In this document: positions 1 through 10,982 of the stretch, piece by piece
How positions within the stretch are numbered: position 1 is the first letter of the stretch
Layout: each line of letters begins with the position of its first letter
Assembly (NCBI RefSeq): GCF_040712315.1
Contig: NC_134015.1
Location: forward strand, 7,095,945-7,159,944
DNA: 64,000 nt
Direction of reading: 5' to 3'
Source: Castanea sativa
Lineage: Eukaryota; Streptophyta; Magnoliopsida; Fagales; Fagaceae
Notes under the pieces: generated by a model
Told to the model about the DNA's origin: nothing
Databases searched by the model: none
Seen by the model: only the letters and a program-made list of their open reading frames with translations
Translations under genes and position numbers: made by a program

Positions 1-727
1 TGTCTTTGCTTGGAGCCACGAAGACATGCCCGAGATCGACTCGTCAGTCATGGTTCACAGGTTGAACGTATCACCCTCTTTTCCCCCTATCCGTCGGAAG
101 AAGAGGGTGTTTGCCCAGGAAAGAGAAAAGGCTATAGCAGAAGAAGTCTGCAAGTTACAAGATGTGGAGTTTATAAGGGAGGTGTACCACCTCGACTGGC
201 TAGCAAATCTAATGATGGTAAAAAAGGCCAGCAGGAAATGTAGGATGTGTGTAGATTTCACGGACTTAAATAAGGCCTGCCCCAAAGATAGGTACTTGCT
301 TCCACAGATCGACGACTTGGTAGACTCAACAACGAGGCACCAGTTATTGAGCTTTATGGATGCTTTCTCTAGTTATAACCATATCAAGCTAGACGAGGCT
401 GACCAAGAGAAAACTTCATTCATCACCAGTCAAGGCCTTTTTTGTTATAAAGTGATACCATTTGGTCTTAAGAATGTAGGAGCAACGTATCAGAGGCTCA
501 TGAACAAGATGTTTGCACATCGAATTGGAAGGAATGTCAAAGTCTACGTGGACAATATGATGGTGAAAAGCCGAAGGGAAGGTCATCATCTAGAAGACCT
601 CAAGGAGATCTTTGATACACTCCACTCTTATAACATGAAGCTTAATCCAAGCAAATGCGCATTCGTGGTAACAACTAGAAAATTCCTAAGATTCATAGTG
701 TCTCAAAGAGGCATTGAAGTCAACTAG
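1..727 (+). pseudogene. Ty3/gypsy pol fragment: reverse transcriptase domain
   Basis: This open stretch is the reverse transcriptase core of a Ty3/gypsy polyprotein, the enzyme that copies element RNA into DNA. Visible family motifs are DWLANLMMVKK, RMCVDFTDLNKACPKD, LLSFMDAFSSYN, TSFITSQGLFCYKVIPFGLKN and the primer-grip region SKCAF. This wording is typical of the Tat/Ogre/Retand lineage. The catalytic YVDD box reads YVDN (about 547-558), so one metal-binding Asp is lost, which a single G-to-A change explains. The frame is stopped by TAG at 725-727. Gag and protease lie upstream of the window. It is non-functional. Confidence 0.93.
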
Positions 728-1720
728 GACAAGATCTGGGCCATAATGGAGATGACACGACCTAAGAACGTGAAGGAAGTACAAAGCCTCAACGACAAGG
801 TAGCGGCACTGAACAGGTTAGTATCAAGAGCAACCTTTCTTCCGCACATTGAAAAAGTCCTTCGAATGGACGGTTGAATGTTAGCAAGCATTCGAGGACT
901 TAAAAGCATACCTCTTTTCCCAGCCATTGTTAAGTCCTTCCAAAACAGGAGAATGGTTGTTTCTCTACTTAGTTCTTCTCCCTAGTTGTGGTCAGTGCAG
1001 CCCTAGTTAGAGAAGAGGAAAGGGTGTAGATGCTCATATACTACATTAGCCGAGCACTTAAAGGCGCAGAGGAAAGATACCCCCGATGGAAAAGCTGGCC
1101 TTCGCCCTAGTTACTGCGGCTTGCAGACTTAAGCCCTATTTCTAGGCCCATACGGTGATTATCCTAACAGACAGATCCATACAGAAAGCAATGAGTAATT
1201 TGGAAGCTGCTGTACAAATGGCATTATGAGTAATCAAGTTGAGCAAATTCGACATACAATATTGCCCGCGCACTGCAATGAAGGGACAAGTAGTTGCTGA
1301 CTTCATCGCGAAATTCACCAGCATGGAAGGCCAGGGGGTAAAGAATTGTCCTTAGTGAAGTATCCATATGGACAGATCATCTAACCGACAAGCTGGTGGT
1401 GCAGGAATAGAGGTTCATTCTCTAGAAGGGGACGAGGTCGACTTCATAGTTTGCCTCGACTTCCCTACAACCAACAATGAGGCGGAATATGAAGCCTTAG
1501 TGGCAGGACTTGACCTCGCCAAAGCAGTAGAGGCCACCAGCGTGATTATTTACTGTGATTCTCAAGTAGTCACAAGCTAATTGAATGGTGATTATTAGTG
1601 CAAAGGTGAACGGATGAAGAAGTACCTAGAGCAAGTAAGAAAACGGGTAGGAGACAACCTTCAGGCCAAATTCGTTCAAATCCCAAGGGAAGAGAATGAG
1701 CAAGAAAATTGTTTTGCCAA
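728..1720 (+). pseudogene. Ty3/gypsy pol fragment: RT-connection and RNase H domains
   Basis: Broken reading frames continue the polyprotein. The first part has IYYISRALKGAEERYP and later LSKFDIQYCPR and ADFIAKF, the RT-linked RNase H of gypsy elements. From 1368 a second RNase H follows, with SSNRQAGGAGIEV, NNEAEYEALVAGLDLA and YCDSQVV. An additional RNase H of this kind is known from Tat-lineage elements. In-frame stops lie at 1027-1029, 1143-1145, 1227-1229, 1578-1580 and 1596-1598, and a frameshift near 1090 is needed to keep the alignment. RNase H removes RNA from the RNA-DNA hybrid; this copy cannot be translated whole. Confidence 0.85.
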
Positions 1721-3068
1721 GGCTGCATCAGCAGAACACATGCTTATCTCCAGCAAGGTACTCACTTTGTTCAACTTTCGCTCGTGATAGATGACGTGGT
1801 TGTCCAAGAAATAGGGTCGGATGACAACTAGACCACACTGATAATTTCAAATTTGAGAGATGACACACAACCCAAAGGTAAAGAGGCCGCAAGGAAGTTG
1901 AGGGTCTAGACAACACAATTCGTCTTGATAAAAGGCATCCTGTATAAAAGAGGATTCTCAAGACCGTACCTAAGATGTTTAGCCATCGAGGAAGCATATT
2001 ATGTTATGAAGAAAGTTCATGAAGGAATCTGTGGGAACCATTTGAGATCACGGTCGTTAGTACATAAACTGATTCAAGCAGGATACTATTGGTTTACCAT
2101 GTAGAGGGATGCCCAAGCTTATGTCAAAGCCTGCAACAAGTGTCAAAGGTTCAATAACATCATCAGAAAACCAACAGAAGAGCTCACTCCTATGACAGTT
2201 CCGTGGCATTTTGCTCAGTGGGGGCTGGACATCATGGGCCCATTCCCAATGGCAATAAGACAGCTTAAGTTCCTAGTGGTTGGTATAGATTACTTTACCA
2301 AATGGGTGGAAGTGGAAGTAGAAGCATTAGCCACCATCACAGAGAAAAACGTACAAAACTTCATCTAGAGAAACATCATTTGCAAGTACGAAATCCCTAG
2401 AGTCTTGGTATTAGACAACGGGAAGCAATTCGACAACGAATCATTTAGGGATTTTTGCTCACAACTAGGAATCAAGAATCATTACTCCTCGCCTGCCCAC
2501 CTTCAAGCCAATGAAAAAGTTGAGGTCACGAACCGATCCTTGTTCAAAATCATCAAGACTCGACTCGAGGGGGCAAAGGGAATATGGCTAGACGAGTTGC
2601 CAAGTATACTATGGGCATACAAGTGACAGTAAGAACACCTAGGGGGAAATGCCTTTTCGATTGGTGTACGGGAGAGAGGCTATTATCCCTACTGAAATTG
2701 GGCTCACAAGCTTCATAGTAGAGAATCACGATGAAAGTAGGAATGTTGAAGTTATGCGCCTACAGCTGGACCTAGTAGACTAAGTCAGAGCAATGGCGGA
2801 ACAAAGGCTAGCACGATACCAGGACCTTATGGCCAAGCACTACAATTTCGGAGTTAGACACAAATACTTTCAGGTTGGAGATCTTGTCCTGAGAAAGGTG
2901 ACAAGCGCCACAAGAGATCCCTCCCAACAAAAGCTAGGACCTAATTGGGAAGGACCCTATAGAATCACTTTGTAGCAAAGGAAAGGCACCTACCACTTAG
3001 AGACACTTGACGATCAAAAATTGCGTCACCCATGGAACATGGAGCACCTAAAGAAGTATTACCAGTAG
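1721..3068 (+). pseudogene. Ty3/gypsy pol fragment: integrase and C-terminal domain
   Basis: Integrase inserts element cDNA into the genome. The HHCC zinc motif is seen as VHEGICGNH and CNKCQRF (about 2010-2150). The catalytic core follows: QWGLDIMGP (first Asp), VLDNGKQFD (second Asp), and NEKVEVTNRS, which keeps the Glu but has lost the usual Gly. After it come LDELPSILWAYK and a GPY-type C-terminal piece with LGPNWEGPYRI. The polyprotein ends KKYYQ-stop at 3066-3068. Stops at 2102-2104, 2366-2368, near 2624, near 2781 and near 2973 break the frame. It is the last plus-strand gene of the gypsy element. Confidence 0.9.
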
Positions 3069-3401
3069 ATGGTGGCATATAGATCACCACTCCTCCTTTC
3101 TAGTTTATTTCTCCTTACTTATTTTTATCAACACTTTTAGCCCAAAGTGCAGTTTTTAATTCTTAAAAATAGTATGTGGTTTATGCATTTGTTTTACCAT
3201 AATAAGAGGAGTTATTCAACAACACTTTATGCAAATGTAAACTTTCCAAAGAAAGGTATAGGTACGTTTGTCTTTTAATGAACGAACCATGTATATCTTG
3301 AAAAATCTACTAAGTTCAACTTATAAAGTAGACGGACCACTGTCACCTTGGAATATTCTTATTAAAAGTGACGGGTTGAAAAACCAACGAGTTCCCTAAA
3401 A
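3069..3401 (+). other. Gypsy element, non-coding spacer after pol
   Basis: No coding potential or recognised motif is visible here. The stretch is AT-rich and joins the pol stop codon to the tandem repeat block. Confidence 0.5.
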
Positions 3402-3665
3402 GCCACAGATACCGACGGATACCTGGTCCTTAAAAATATCCTATGTCCTACCTAAGGGGTGGATAGACGGCCACAAATACCGACAGGTACCAGGTTCTTA
3501 AAAATATTTTAAGTCCTACCGATGAGCCTACAAGGTGGATGGATGGCCATGGATACCGACGGGTGCTTGGTCTTAAGAGTTCTATCTCGTCCAAACTACG
3601 GGGCGAATGAGTAACCATAGATGCCGGCGGGCACAAGGTCCCCAGAAATTAACCTAAGTCCTATG
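3402..3665 (+). repeat. Four-unit tandem repeat inside the gypsy element
   Basis: Four imperfect units begin at about 3402, 3470, 3546 and 3613, so the period is 67-76 bp. Each starts with a form of GCCACAGATACCGACGG, goes on to a (A/C)CTGGTCCTTAAAAATAT-like stretch and ends near GTCCTACC. Minisatellites in the untranslated part between pol and the 3' LTR are common in large gypsy elements. No ORF of note spans it. Confidence 0.75.
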
Positions 3666-3851
3666 GACAGACGAATAGATTAAAAACCCACATATGACAA
3701 AGGATATTCAAATAGCAGGAATAAGTAAATGACGGATATAGGAATGAAAACAACAGTAAATAAAAGCCTGTAGAGGGTAAAATGTTTACATTAAAGCCCA
3801 AAAACAAAGGGGCATCCACCGTTGTTTGAAAAGTAAGATAAAATGCTTAAG

Positions 3852-6198
3852 TTAAAAATTGCAAAAGAGCTCAAATAGAAGGACATCTGGAACAATCTGA
3901 TTCATAATGCTCTGGCCACCCTCAATCGACGAATCCACAGTAGACAGGACCATAGGTGCAATGGCGCTCTCAAGAGCGGGCTGAGCAATGACCACACCGT
4001 CGTCCTTTGCCTTCTACTCAATTGTGTGGGAAGAGTCGTTGGGCTCATCACTGATGTTGTCGTCCCCTCCAGGCGTCTACGGCACGGTGTCATCTGTGGT
4101 GATCCTAGACAAGACCAGATCAATGTAGATAGACCCGGCTTGTTTTAGGCAGTCGTCGAATCCGTTGCCATAATAGACGCCGCAAGCATCGAAGAAAGGC
4201 TGGGACAACCAGAACTCCGCGACGGCGTCAGCTTTATCCTTCTTCGTCTACTCATGAAGAGCAGCTAGCTTTGTCATCAGGTTGGTTTTCACCTTCTCCG
4301 CCTCTTCTTGGAGACGGGACTCCTCCTTCAACTTCGCGATTACAAGCGTCAGCTCCTCGTCAAGTGTACCGATGGCCTCCTTGTATTGGTCCAGCTCCTT
4401 GTTCTCAATCTCCTAACGCTTGCGAAATCGATGGATCACCCCTTCGTTGGCAACACACTTGTCTTGAAGCGCCCTTGTCCGCACCAACGCCTATCAAAAA
4501 ATTTGTCAGGAAAAGAATGAAGATAAAACACACAACACAATGGCTTAGAAGGAATATACCCTGGATAGGTCAAAGAGGCCGACGCCCCCAAATCCTCTGT
4601 GGTCTGGTCGGCGCAACGATCTAGGTCCGTCTCCTTGATGATTGAATCAACCATCCCAACGGCGTGGTCCTTGTGTGTAAATAGCCTACAGACGACACCT
4701 TGAACGACAGGGCCTTCCCTATCATCAATCCTTTATCGACACCATGGCCAGTTTTGGGGGGCGACAGCTGTTTCGGTTGCTTGTCACCGACGGTGGGGCC
4801 TGTCCCTTTCTTGCTCAGACAGACATCTTTGCCATTACTTTTTTCTTTTTAGTGTCCTTTTAGCAACGACCTTGGAGGCTGACGCTAAAGACCTGCATGG
4901 CTCCTTCTGCTTGCGTGGCGCAGCAACTGCCTTCACCAATGCTCACTGTCATCTTGCTTCCATTTTTGCCAAGAAGGTAAATAGATGTTAGTAAAAAAGG
5001 CCAAAAAGACAAACGGTTGTTGAACAAAAAAGTTCAGAACTTACGTTGATGGGAAAAGGCGTGTAAGCGATGGGCTTTAGCTAATGGTTCAGGGACACTA
5101 TAGTACGCTTGAAGGGTGTCTAAAGTGACAAGATCCTTCCACCTCCTTTGATCCAGAGGAATCTCCAGTACCTAACAGATGAAAGCCTCCTGCTCGTCAG
5201 TTATTTGTGGACGAACCCAAGTTGAAAGAAAAATAGACAGTGTTAAAAGGATAACAAAAACAAAGCAAGAGTAAAAGAAACATGGACGGCGGCATACCTG
5301 AGTCCCTGATAATACCCCATGTATTGTCAAACCTGTGGGGCATGCTATCCCATTCCTCCCGTCTACACACCCAGTCCGTCCTCTAGACAAAAAAGTACCT
5401 ATTCTTCCAGTTTCTGTTTGAATCAGGCATGTCTGGCACTAGCATAAGCGACATTTTCCTCACTAAGAAATGGTAAATCCCTTGAGACGAGGAGATGTAT
5501 TGGGGACGGTAGCAATAAACGAACTTGTCAAGGGTTAGCCGACGGTTCCTCCCACTAAGCTGACCCCAGATCACCTCAGCCCCAATGAAAATTCTCCAAG
5601 CGTTGGGAGTAACTTGGTTGATGGACAGACCCAAGTAATTGGCCAGCTGACAGTGTAAGTACATTAATGGTAGTCTTAACCCCGCTACGAACATAACATC
5701 AAACATGCCCACGTCCGCGGTCTTCCCAAGGTAGCACTTTTCAAGTTTTTTGGGTAGACGAATAGGGATATGATCAAGGATTTGGTAGCGATCTCGAAGG
5801 GTGTTAAACACTTTAGTGGTCATCATCGGAAGGAAGTCATTGACCATCCATATTGCAGGGAGAATAAAGGGATGACCACCCCCATCCTCTCCTACTGACT
5901 CACCTCCCTCAAATTGATTCCCTCCGTCTTCCTCATCCTCCCTATCTACTTCATCCTCATCTGCCCTGGCTTCTTCATCTTCCTCTTCCTCTCCCTCCTC
6001 ATACTCTCCCTCCACATCTCCCTCATCGTCTTCCTCCTCATTTTCCTCTCCGTCACTAAGAGAGTTGGTAGACGGTTCCCTTTCTGGGGACCAAGGGAAA
6101 TCTTCCTCGGGATCGCACCTTGACGGATAGATCTCATCGTAGCCCACACCCTCACGGACTAACGACGATAGCTCACTCGTCACTTCTTTATCTGACAT
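3852..6198 (-). pseudogene. Antisense accessory gene of the gypsy element (gypsy-type 'transposase' family), decayed
   Basis: On the minus strand an ATG at 6196-6198 opens a 271-residue frame. It has a long acidic tract (about residues 50-110), then LRLPLMYLHCQLANYLGLSI, PNAWRIFIGAEVIWGQLSG and WKNRYFFV. This resembles the plant family annotated as putative gypsy-type transposon protein (Pfam Transposase_28, from memory). A TAG at about 5383-5385 stops the frame, but the matching reading resumes beyond it (TDWVCRREEWD, then DNTWGI). Intron-like gaps follow, and C-terminal pieces are readable at about 4270-3852 (AVAEFWLSQPFFDACGVYYG, then DDGVVIAQPALESAIAP). It lies opposite to pol, between pol and the 3' LTR, as known for antisense ORFs of some Tat-lineage elements. 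Its role is unknown, and internal stops make this copy a pseudogene. Confidence 0.75.
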
Positions 6199-6460
6199 CT
6201 ATCCACCTTCAAGCGACAGAGGTTTTTCTAATAGCCTATCTTGGCGGGTCTCAAAACATAAAAAGATGACGGGTCATGAAAAGTAAAAGTAAAAGTTCAG
6301 AAGAGAAGGGAGCTTACCAAGATAACAGACAAAGTATCTAGATGATGCTCCTCGAAAGATGGCGGTTCTAAAATGACAAACAGTAGGATTGACAACGCGA
6401 TAGCTCTAGGTCTCACAAAGCTTTCAAGAAGAAGTAAAGAAATAAAAGAGGAAAGAAACT

Positions 6461-6470
6461 ATTTATAAAG
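6461..6470 (-). promoter_or_regulatory. Possible TATA box of the antisense gene
   Basis: Read on the minus strand this is CTTTATAAAT, about 265 bases upstream of the antisense gene's ATG and just before the copia insertion point at 6508. The sequence fits a plant TATA box. No transcript data support it. Confidence 0.4.
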
Positions 6471-6508
6471 CCAGGGGGCACATTATATGAAGCGACGCCT
6501 ATGATTGG

Positions 6509-7609
6509 TGAAAGTTTAAAAATGTGTAAAAACACCCTTGAACGTTTAGACCCCCAAAATACAAATTACCAATTCAAGTTTATAAACAAACAATGTATGT
6601 GCGAAAAATGTAGATAAGCTAAAACAGAATTGATAACAAAATCTAAACCAAATAAAATCACATCCACAGCAGAAATTAAATGGCAAAGATTAAGGGAAGA
6701 GAGATGCAAACACAAGGACAACACAACGATGTGTTATCGAAGAGGAAACCGAAGTCCTTGGCGTAAAACCTCTCCGCCGCCCTCCAAGTGGTCAATAATC
6801 CACTAAAGAATATAGTTGGGATACATGGACAACAGAAGACCCTTCAAGCCTAATCTACCCAGTGTACCTAAGCCCTCCAAGCTCCTACTTCAACGAGGTT
6901 GTGTTAAACCTCTTTCTTCTTTAGCTTACTGGATTCCGCTATAGCCCATAGCATCAACCAATATGAAATTGGTCCCTTCCTAACTGCTTCCCAAAGCACC
7001 AAACAGCCTTCTCACAGATGTGGGTATGGTGAGAAAAGGTTTTGGTAATGGACCTCTTGAGGATGTAACAATGGAGAGGAAGAAAGTAGAGGAATTTGAA
7101 GAGTCTCTATATGAAGATTGTGGATAAGTCAATCTTGTTTTTCTCTAGGGTTTCTCACTTAAAATTCTCTTTGGAAGCTTTTTACATTTCGTGGGTATAA
7201 GGGGTATTTATACAGGGGTGAGAAAGGAATGCGAAGAGTCAGATTTTCCCAAATAGGGCTGGCTAGCGGCTTGACCTTGCGAATTAACTGAGTCACGAGT
7301 TCAAGCCTCGAGCAAACAGAATGGCCAGACTAGACATTTTGTCCTGTAGTGCTCTAGCTGGCGTGACTATTCAACTTCTTAGCATGCTTCACTCATGTGC
7401 ATCATTTGGTGGCTTGCTAGTCGCGAGCCACCTGTGAGATCCAACCACGAGTCCCTGCTTCACTGTATATTCTTGAGCATTTCTTCACACTTTCTCACAC
7501 ACTACCCTTACATGAATCTCACCTAAATACAGGGTTTCTAAGTGCTGAATTACAAGCAAATTGACACAGAATAAAGCCAACACAATGGTTGATAAATTTC
7601 AACCTTACA
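6509..7609 (-). repeat. 3' LTR of the composite copia element
   Basis: It starts TGAAAG and ends CCTTACA in plus coordinates, which is TG...CA on the minus strand. It is 1101 bp, exactly the length of the partner at 21743-22843. Scattered transitions separate the two (for example near 6513, 6554 and 6580), so the insertion is not recent. Confidence 0.93.
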
Positions 7610-7622
7610 ATCTCCCCCTTTG
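7610..7622 (-). promoter_or_regulatory. Polypurine tract of the composite copia element
   Basis: On the minus strand this reads CAAAGGGGGAGAT, directly before the TG that opens the 3' LTR. This is the expected position and composition for plus-strand DNA priming. Confidence 0.85.
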
Positions 7623-8489
7623 GCTATTCCGTGAAAAAACCCTAAAACAAACTCTAGACTTAACATGTGAGTTAGGAACAGTTGAACAAAACTTACTCAC
7701 ACCAAACTCTAGAATCCGTGAAGCTCTTGAATCATAAGAACAAGTGTCTCCTGAAACACAATAACATAATATGATCATTGCATGCAGAAAAACTTGTAAT
7801 GCATATGAGACAAGCACAATTCGATCAAGCACAATGTTGTAAAGTAATAAACCAAAGCTTGACCATACACTCAATCACTATAAAATAGTGACCACAATGC
7901 TCATTCACACTTGGAATGAACATCCGGACATGCAAGCTATTAAGCTTAAATGCAAAAAAATCATTTGCATGTCCAACACTCAACTAATGCACAATATAAG
8001 AAGTATATGCATCTAGGAATAAGATCCTACTAGGGCACAAGAGTGATGTACTTAAAGCAGTGCATAGAAAATCAATAAGTACAAAAGCTACAAAGCAAAG
8101 ATACAAAAGCATAAAGGCTGCCTAAGCATGGTACAAACCATAAAAGCCTACAGAATAAACCCTAAAAGCCTACAGAATAAACCCTAAAAGCTTACAAAAG
8201 CAACATGGGTACAAGTATAAAGCATTGGAAAACAACTTAAATAAATAAGATCCTTGAGTTTAACGAATTTGGCAAATCCATAAAATATCCAAAACACAGC
8301 ATCAGAAAACATAGAACATAAACACAAATTCCATAAAATATCCAAAACACAGCATCAGAAAACATAGAACATAAACATAAATTTAAACTAAGTAAACTGA
8401 GTTAAACTGAGTTTCTGATGAGCTCACCCTCAAGAGCTGCCCTCTTCTTCCAAAAATTCTCCCCCTTTTTGACTAGAATGGCTAAAGGG
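7623..8489 (-). other. Copia element 3' non-coding region with two small tandem repeats
   Basis: No coding potential is seen between the accessory ORF stop and the polypurine tract. A 22-bp unit (AAAGCCTACAGAATAAACCC) is repeated two and a half times at about 8142-8198. A 53-bp unit containing CAAAACACAGCATCAG is repeated twice at about 8277-8382. The second repeat is also present in the plus-strand copy at about 16320-16414. Confidence 0.7.
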
Positions 8490-9547
8490 TTACTGCTGAG
8501 AGGAGAAGCTATCAAGTTTTGCTGAGAGGATGTTCATCTGATCTTGAAGTGTAGTCAAACTGTCAGATTGATCAGTCTGGACATCTCTGAGCCTATCAAT
8601 CCTCACTAAGATAATCTGGAATGCATTTGGAGGTATAGCTGATAAAGATGAAGCTCTGCTCCTTTTGCCACGACCTTTTGAGCTTGAAGCCTGACCTACA
8701 ACCTCTGTCTTAGTGTCCATGGGTTGACCTTCAGCTTGTTCACCTTCCTCTTCATCACTTGGGAGATAAACTTGAATCCTTGTGATGGTCAGTTTGTTGA
8801 TGGCTGAGGGTACATACATCGGACTGATATCTTGAGAGATGGGAACATCTTTCAGTCTGAAAATCCTCATAGGAAGACTTGGAAAAATTAGCTTGGCCCT
8901 AGATGTTGTTCTAGTCTCATCCACAATGGTGTCAAATATGTGAGAGCTAATGTCTATGAAGGTGTTTCTTTGAGCTCCATGAGAAATATAGCTCTTGCAT
9001 TATTGATTGTAGTCAGCTTCTTAATTGGGCACAAATTGAACATCATGATAGTGGTTAGACACCTCATGTCAGCAGGAAAGGCAGTAGTGTTTAGGCATCT
9101 TCCCTCTCGTGATCCACCAATGCGAGATTGAACGGTCTCTATGGATAGCATCCTGTCCTTGAAGTTGGTGAAATCATGGTCCTCTAATTCTTCAAGACCT
9201 AACACCTCATCTATATCTCCTACTACTATCGCGAATTCCTTTTCTGTTATCCAACAATTCAACTCATATTCTTGCAGAACAGCATTGACATAAAATTCTC
9301 TGATAAGAGACTCACATACCTTAGGTAGGTCACTCAGTAACTTTTTCCATCCTCTGCCCTCAAAGCACTTTGGAATGAAGGTGTCCTTCAAATCCACCAA
9401 ATCCACAAATCTTTCCTGAATGGTGGGAGCCTTTACGAAGAAGTCTCTGTATCTCTCAAAGTGTTGAGTTGATCTAAACCTGGTGTTGTCCATTTTTAGT
9501 TTTTTATCACCCTTCTTGGCTAAAGTTTTCTTCTTGGTAGGTGACAT
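8490..9547 (-). pseudogene. Accessory (env-position) ORF of the copia element, minus copy, frameshifted
   Basis: ATG at 9545-9547 follows a TTTGCAG splice acceptor. The protein begins MSPTKKKTLAKKGDKK, a basic stretch, and contains FERYRDFFVKAP, VLGLEELEDHDFTNFKDRM and CLTTIMMFNL. It ends with an acidic/Ser-rich segment, a Lys/Arg cluster (KGRGKRSR) and a heptad-like tail LQDQMNILSAKLDSF. This resembles the plant 'putative plant transposon protein' family (Pfam Transposase_32, from memory). A one-base frameshift between about 8925 and 8955 breaks it after LMELKE. It sits between pol and the polypurine tract, where SIRE elements carry an env-like gene, but I see no signal peptide or convincing transmembrane segment in the coding exon. 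Its function is unknown. Confidence 0.75.
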
Positions 9548-10285
9548 CTGCAAACATAGCAAAAAAAAGCCACAAAACACAACACAATAGATATAAAAGC
9601 AACCATTAGACACATGGTTAGTATAACAGTAAAGAGTATAAAAAAAAAAAATAAAAAAAAAAAAAAAAAAAAACTCAGTTCCTATCAATAGAACCATAGC
9701 AGAGCACATTGATAGTGGTCACAAATACACAAAACAAGAACACTATAAGATTCAAACCCTGGCATAGACCACAACTTGGAATAAGCACATGTGTTGAAAC
9801 AGTGTGTACCAAATTAAGACACATGGCAGACAGAAACCACAGGGCAGAAGAAGAACACAAGATAAAAATAAATAAATAAACTATAACCCAAACAATTAGA
9901 AAGCAATCGGATTAAACCAACCCTACTCGCACATAGAGAAACCCATTACAGACCCTAAAAAAAATGACAATACGGCATAGCATGATAGGAATGGGATGCA
10001 TAAAAAATAATATAAACAAACTCAATTAAAGAGACTAGAATATGATAACATCCATACTAAGCATCATAACAACAAGATCAACCAAACCCAAACCCCAAAA
10101 CTAGACACTCAAGAACATAACCCAACACCGAAACACCAAAAGACACAAATCTTAGCAACACCACATAAAACCAAGAAAATAGGGCTATAGACATGAAATA
10201 CTTAGGGAAAAGAAGAAAACCCATACCTTTTTCTCGAGGATTGAGGTTGAGATGATGAAGAACAATGGTTGTTTGTGGGACAAAC
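9548..10285 (-). other. Leader exon and intron upstream of the accessory ORF (minus copy)
   Basis: A candidate 5' exon ends at 10227 with CTCGAGAAAAAG before a GTATGG donor (10221-10226). The acceptor TTTGCAG abuts the ATG at 9547, giving an intron of about 680 bp. The region is T-rich on the coding strand, as plant introns are, with a poly-T run at 9640-9672. The plus-strand copy has the same layout at 14424-15143. Confidence 0.6.
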
Positions 10286-10913
10286 AAGATTGACTCATCC
10301 ATAATCTTCATATAGAGACTCTTCCAATTCCTCTACTCTCTTCCTCTCCATTATTACATCCTTGAGAGGTCCATTACCAAAACCTTTTCTCACCATACCC
10401 ACATCTGTGAGAAGGCTGTATAGTGCTTTGGGAAGCAGTTAGGAATGGACCAATTTCATATTGGTTGATGCTATGGGCTATAATGGAATCTGATAAGCTA
10501 AAAAAGAAATAGGTTCGGCGCAACCTCGTTGGAGTAGGAGCTTGAAGGGCTTAGGTACATTGGGTAGATTAGGCTTGGAGGGTCTTCTATTGTCCATGTA
10601 TCCCAACTACATTCTTTAGTGAATTATTAACCGCTTAGAGGGCGGCGAAGAGGTTTTACGCTGACGATTTCGATTTCCTCTTCAATAACACATCGCTGTG
10701 TTGCCCTTTTGTTTGCATCTCTTTTCCCTTAATCTTTGCCATTTAATTTCTGTTGTGGATGTGATTTTATTTGGTTTAGATTGTGTTATCAATTCTGTTT
10801 TAGCTTAGCTACATCTTTCGCACGTACATTGTTTGTTTATAAGGTTGAATTGGTAATTTGTATTTTGGGGGTCTAAACGTTCAAGGGTGTTTTTACACGT
10901 TTTTGAATTTTCA
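10284..10913 (+). repeat. Truncated LTR of the inverted plus-strand copia segment
   Basis: These 630 bases match, in inverse orientation, the 3' 630 bases of the 1101-bp LTR (21743-22372 and 6509-7138). The segment ends TCA directly before a primer-binding site. It is cut at about 10284, where it meets the accessory-gene leader of the minus strand with a few shared bases (ACAAG). Confidence 0.88.
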
Positions 10914-10927
10914 ATTGGTATCAGAGC
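10914..10927 (+). promoter_or_regulatory. Primer-binding site (initiator tRNA-Met), plus strand
   Basis: ATTGGTATCAGAGC begins directly after the LTR end. The stretch TGGTATCAGAGC is the usual complement of the initiator tRNA-Met 3' end used by plant copia elements. Confidence 0.92.
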
Positions 10928-10982
10928 GGGTGCACTAGTTGTGGTTTAAACACTTTAGTGCGATCCTTGACCCCATATTGAG

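Noticed and set aside
5914..6155. Plus and minus frames overlapping the acidic tract of the antisense gene
   Set aside because: They are shadow frames of a GAG/GAA-rich coding stretch.
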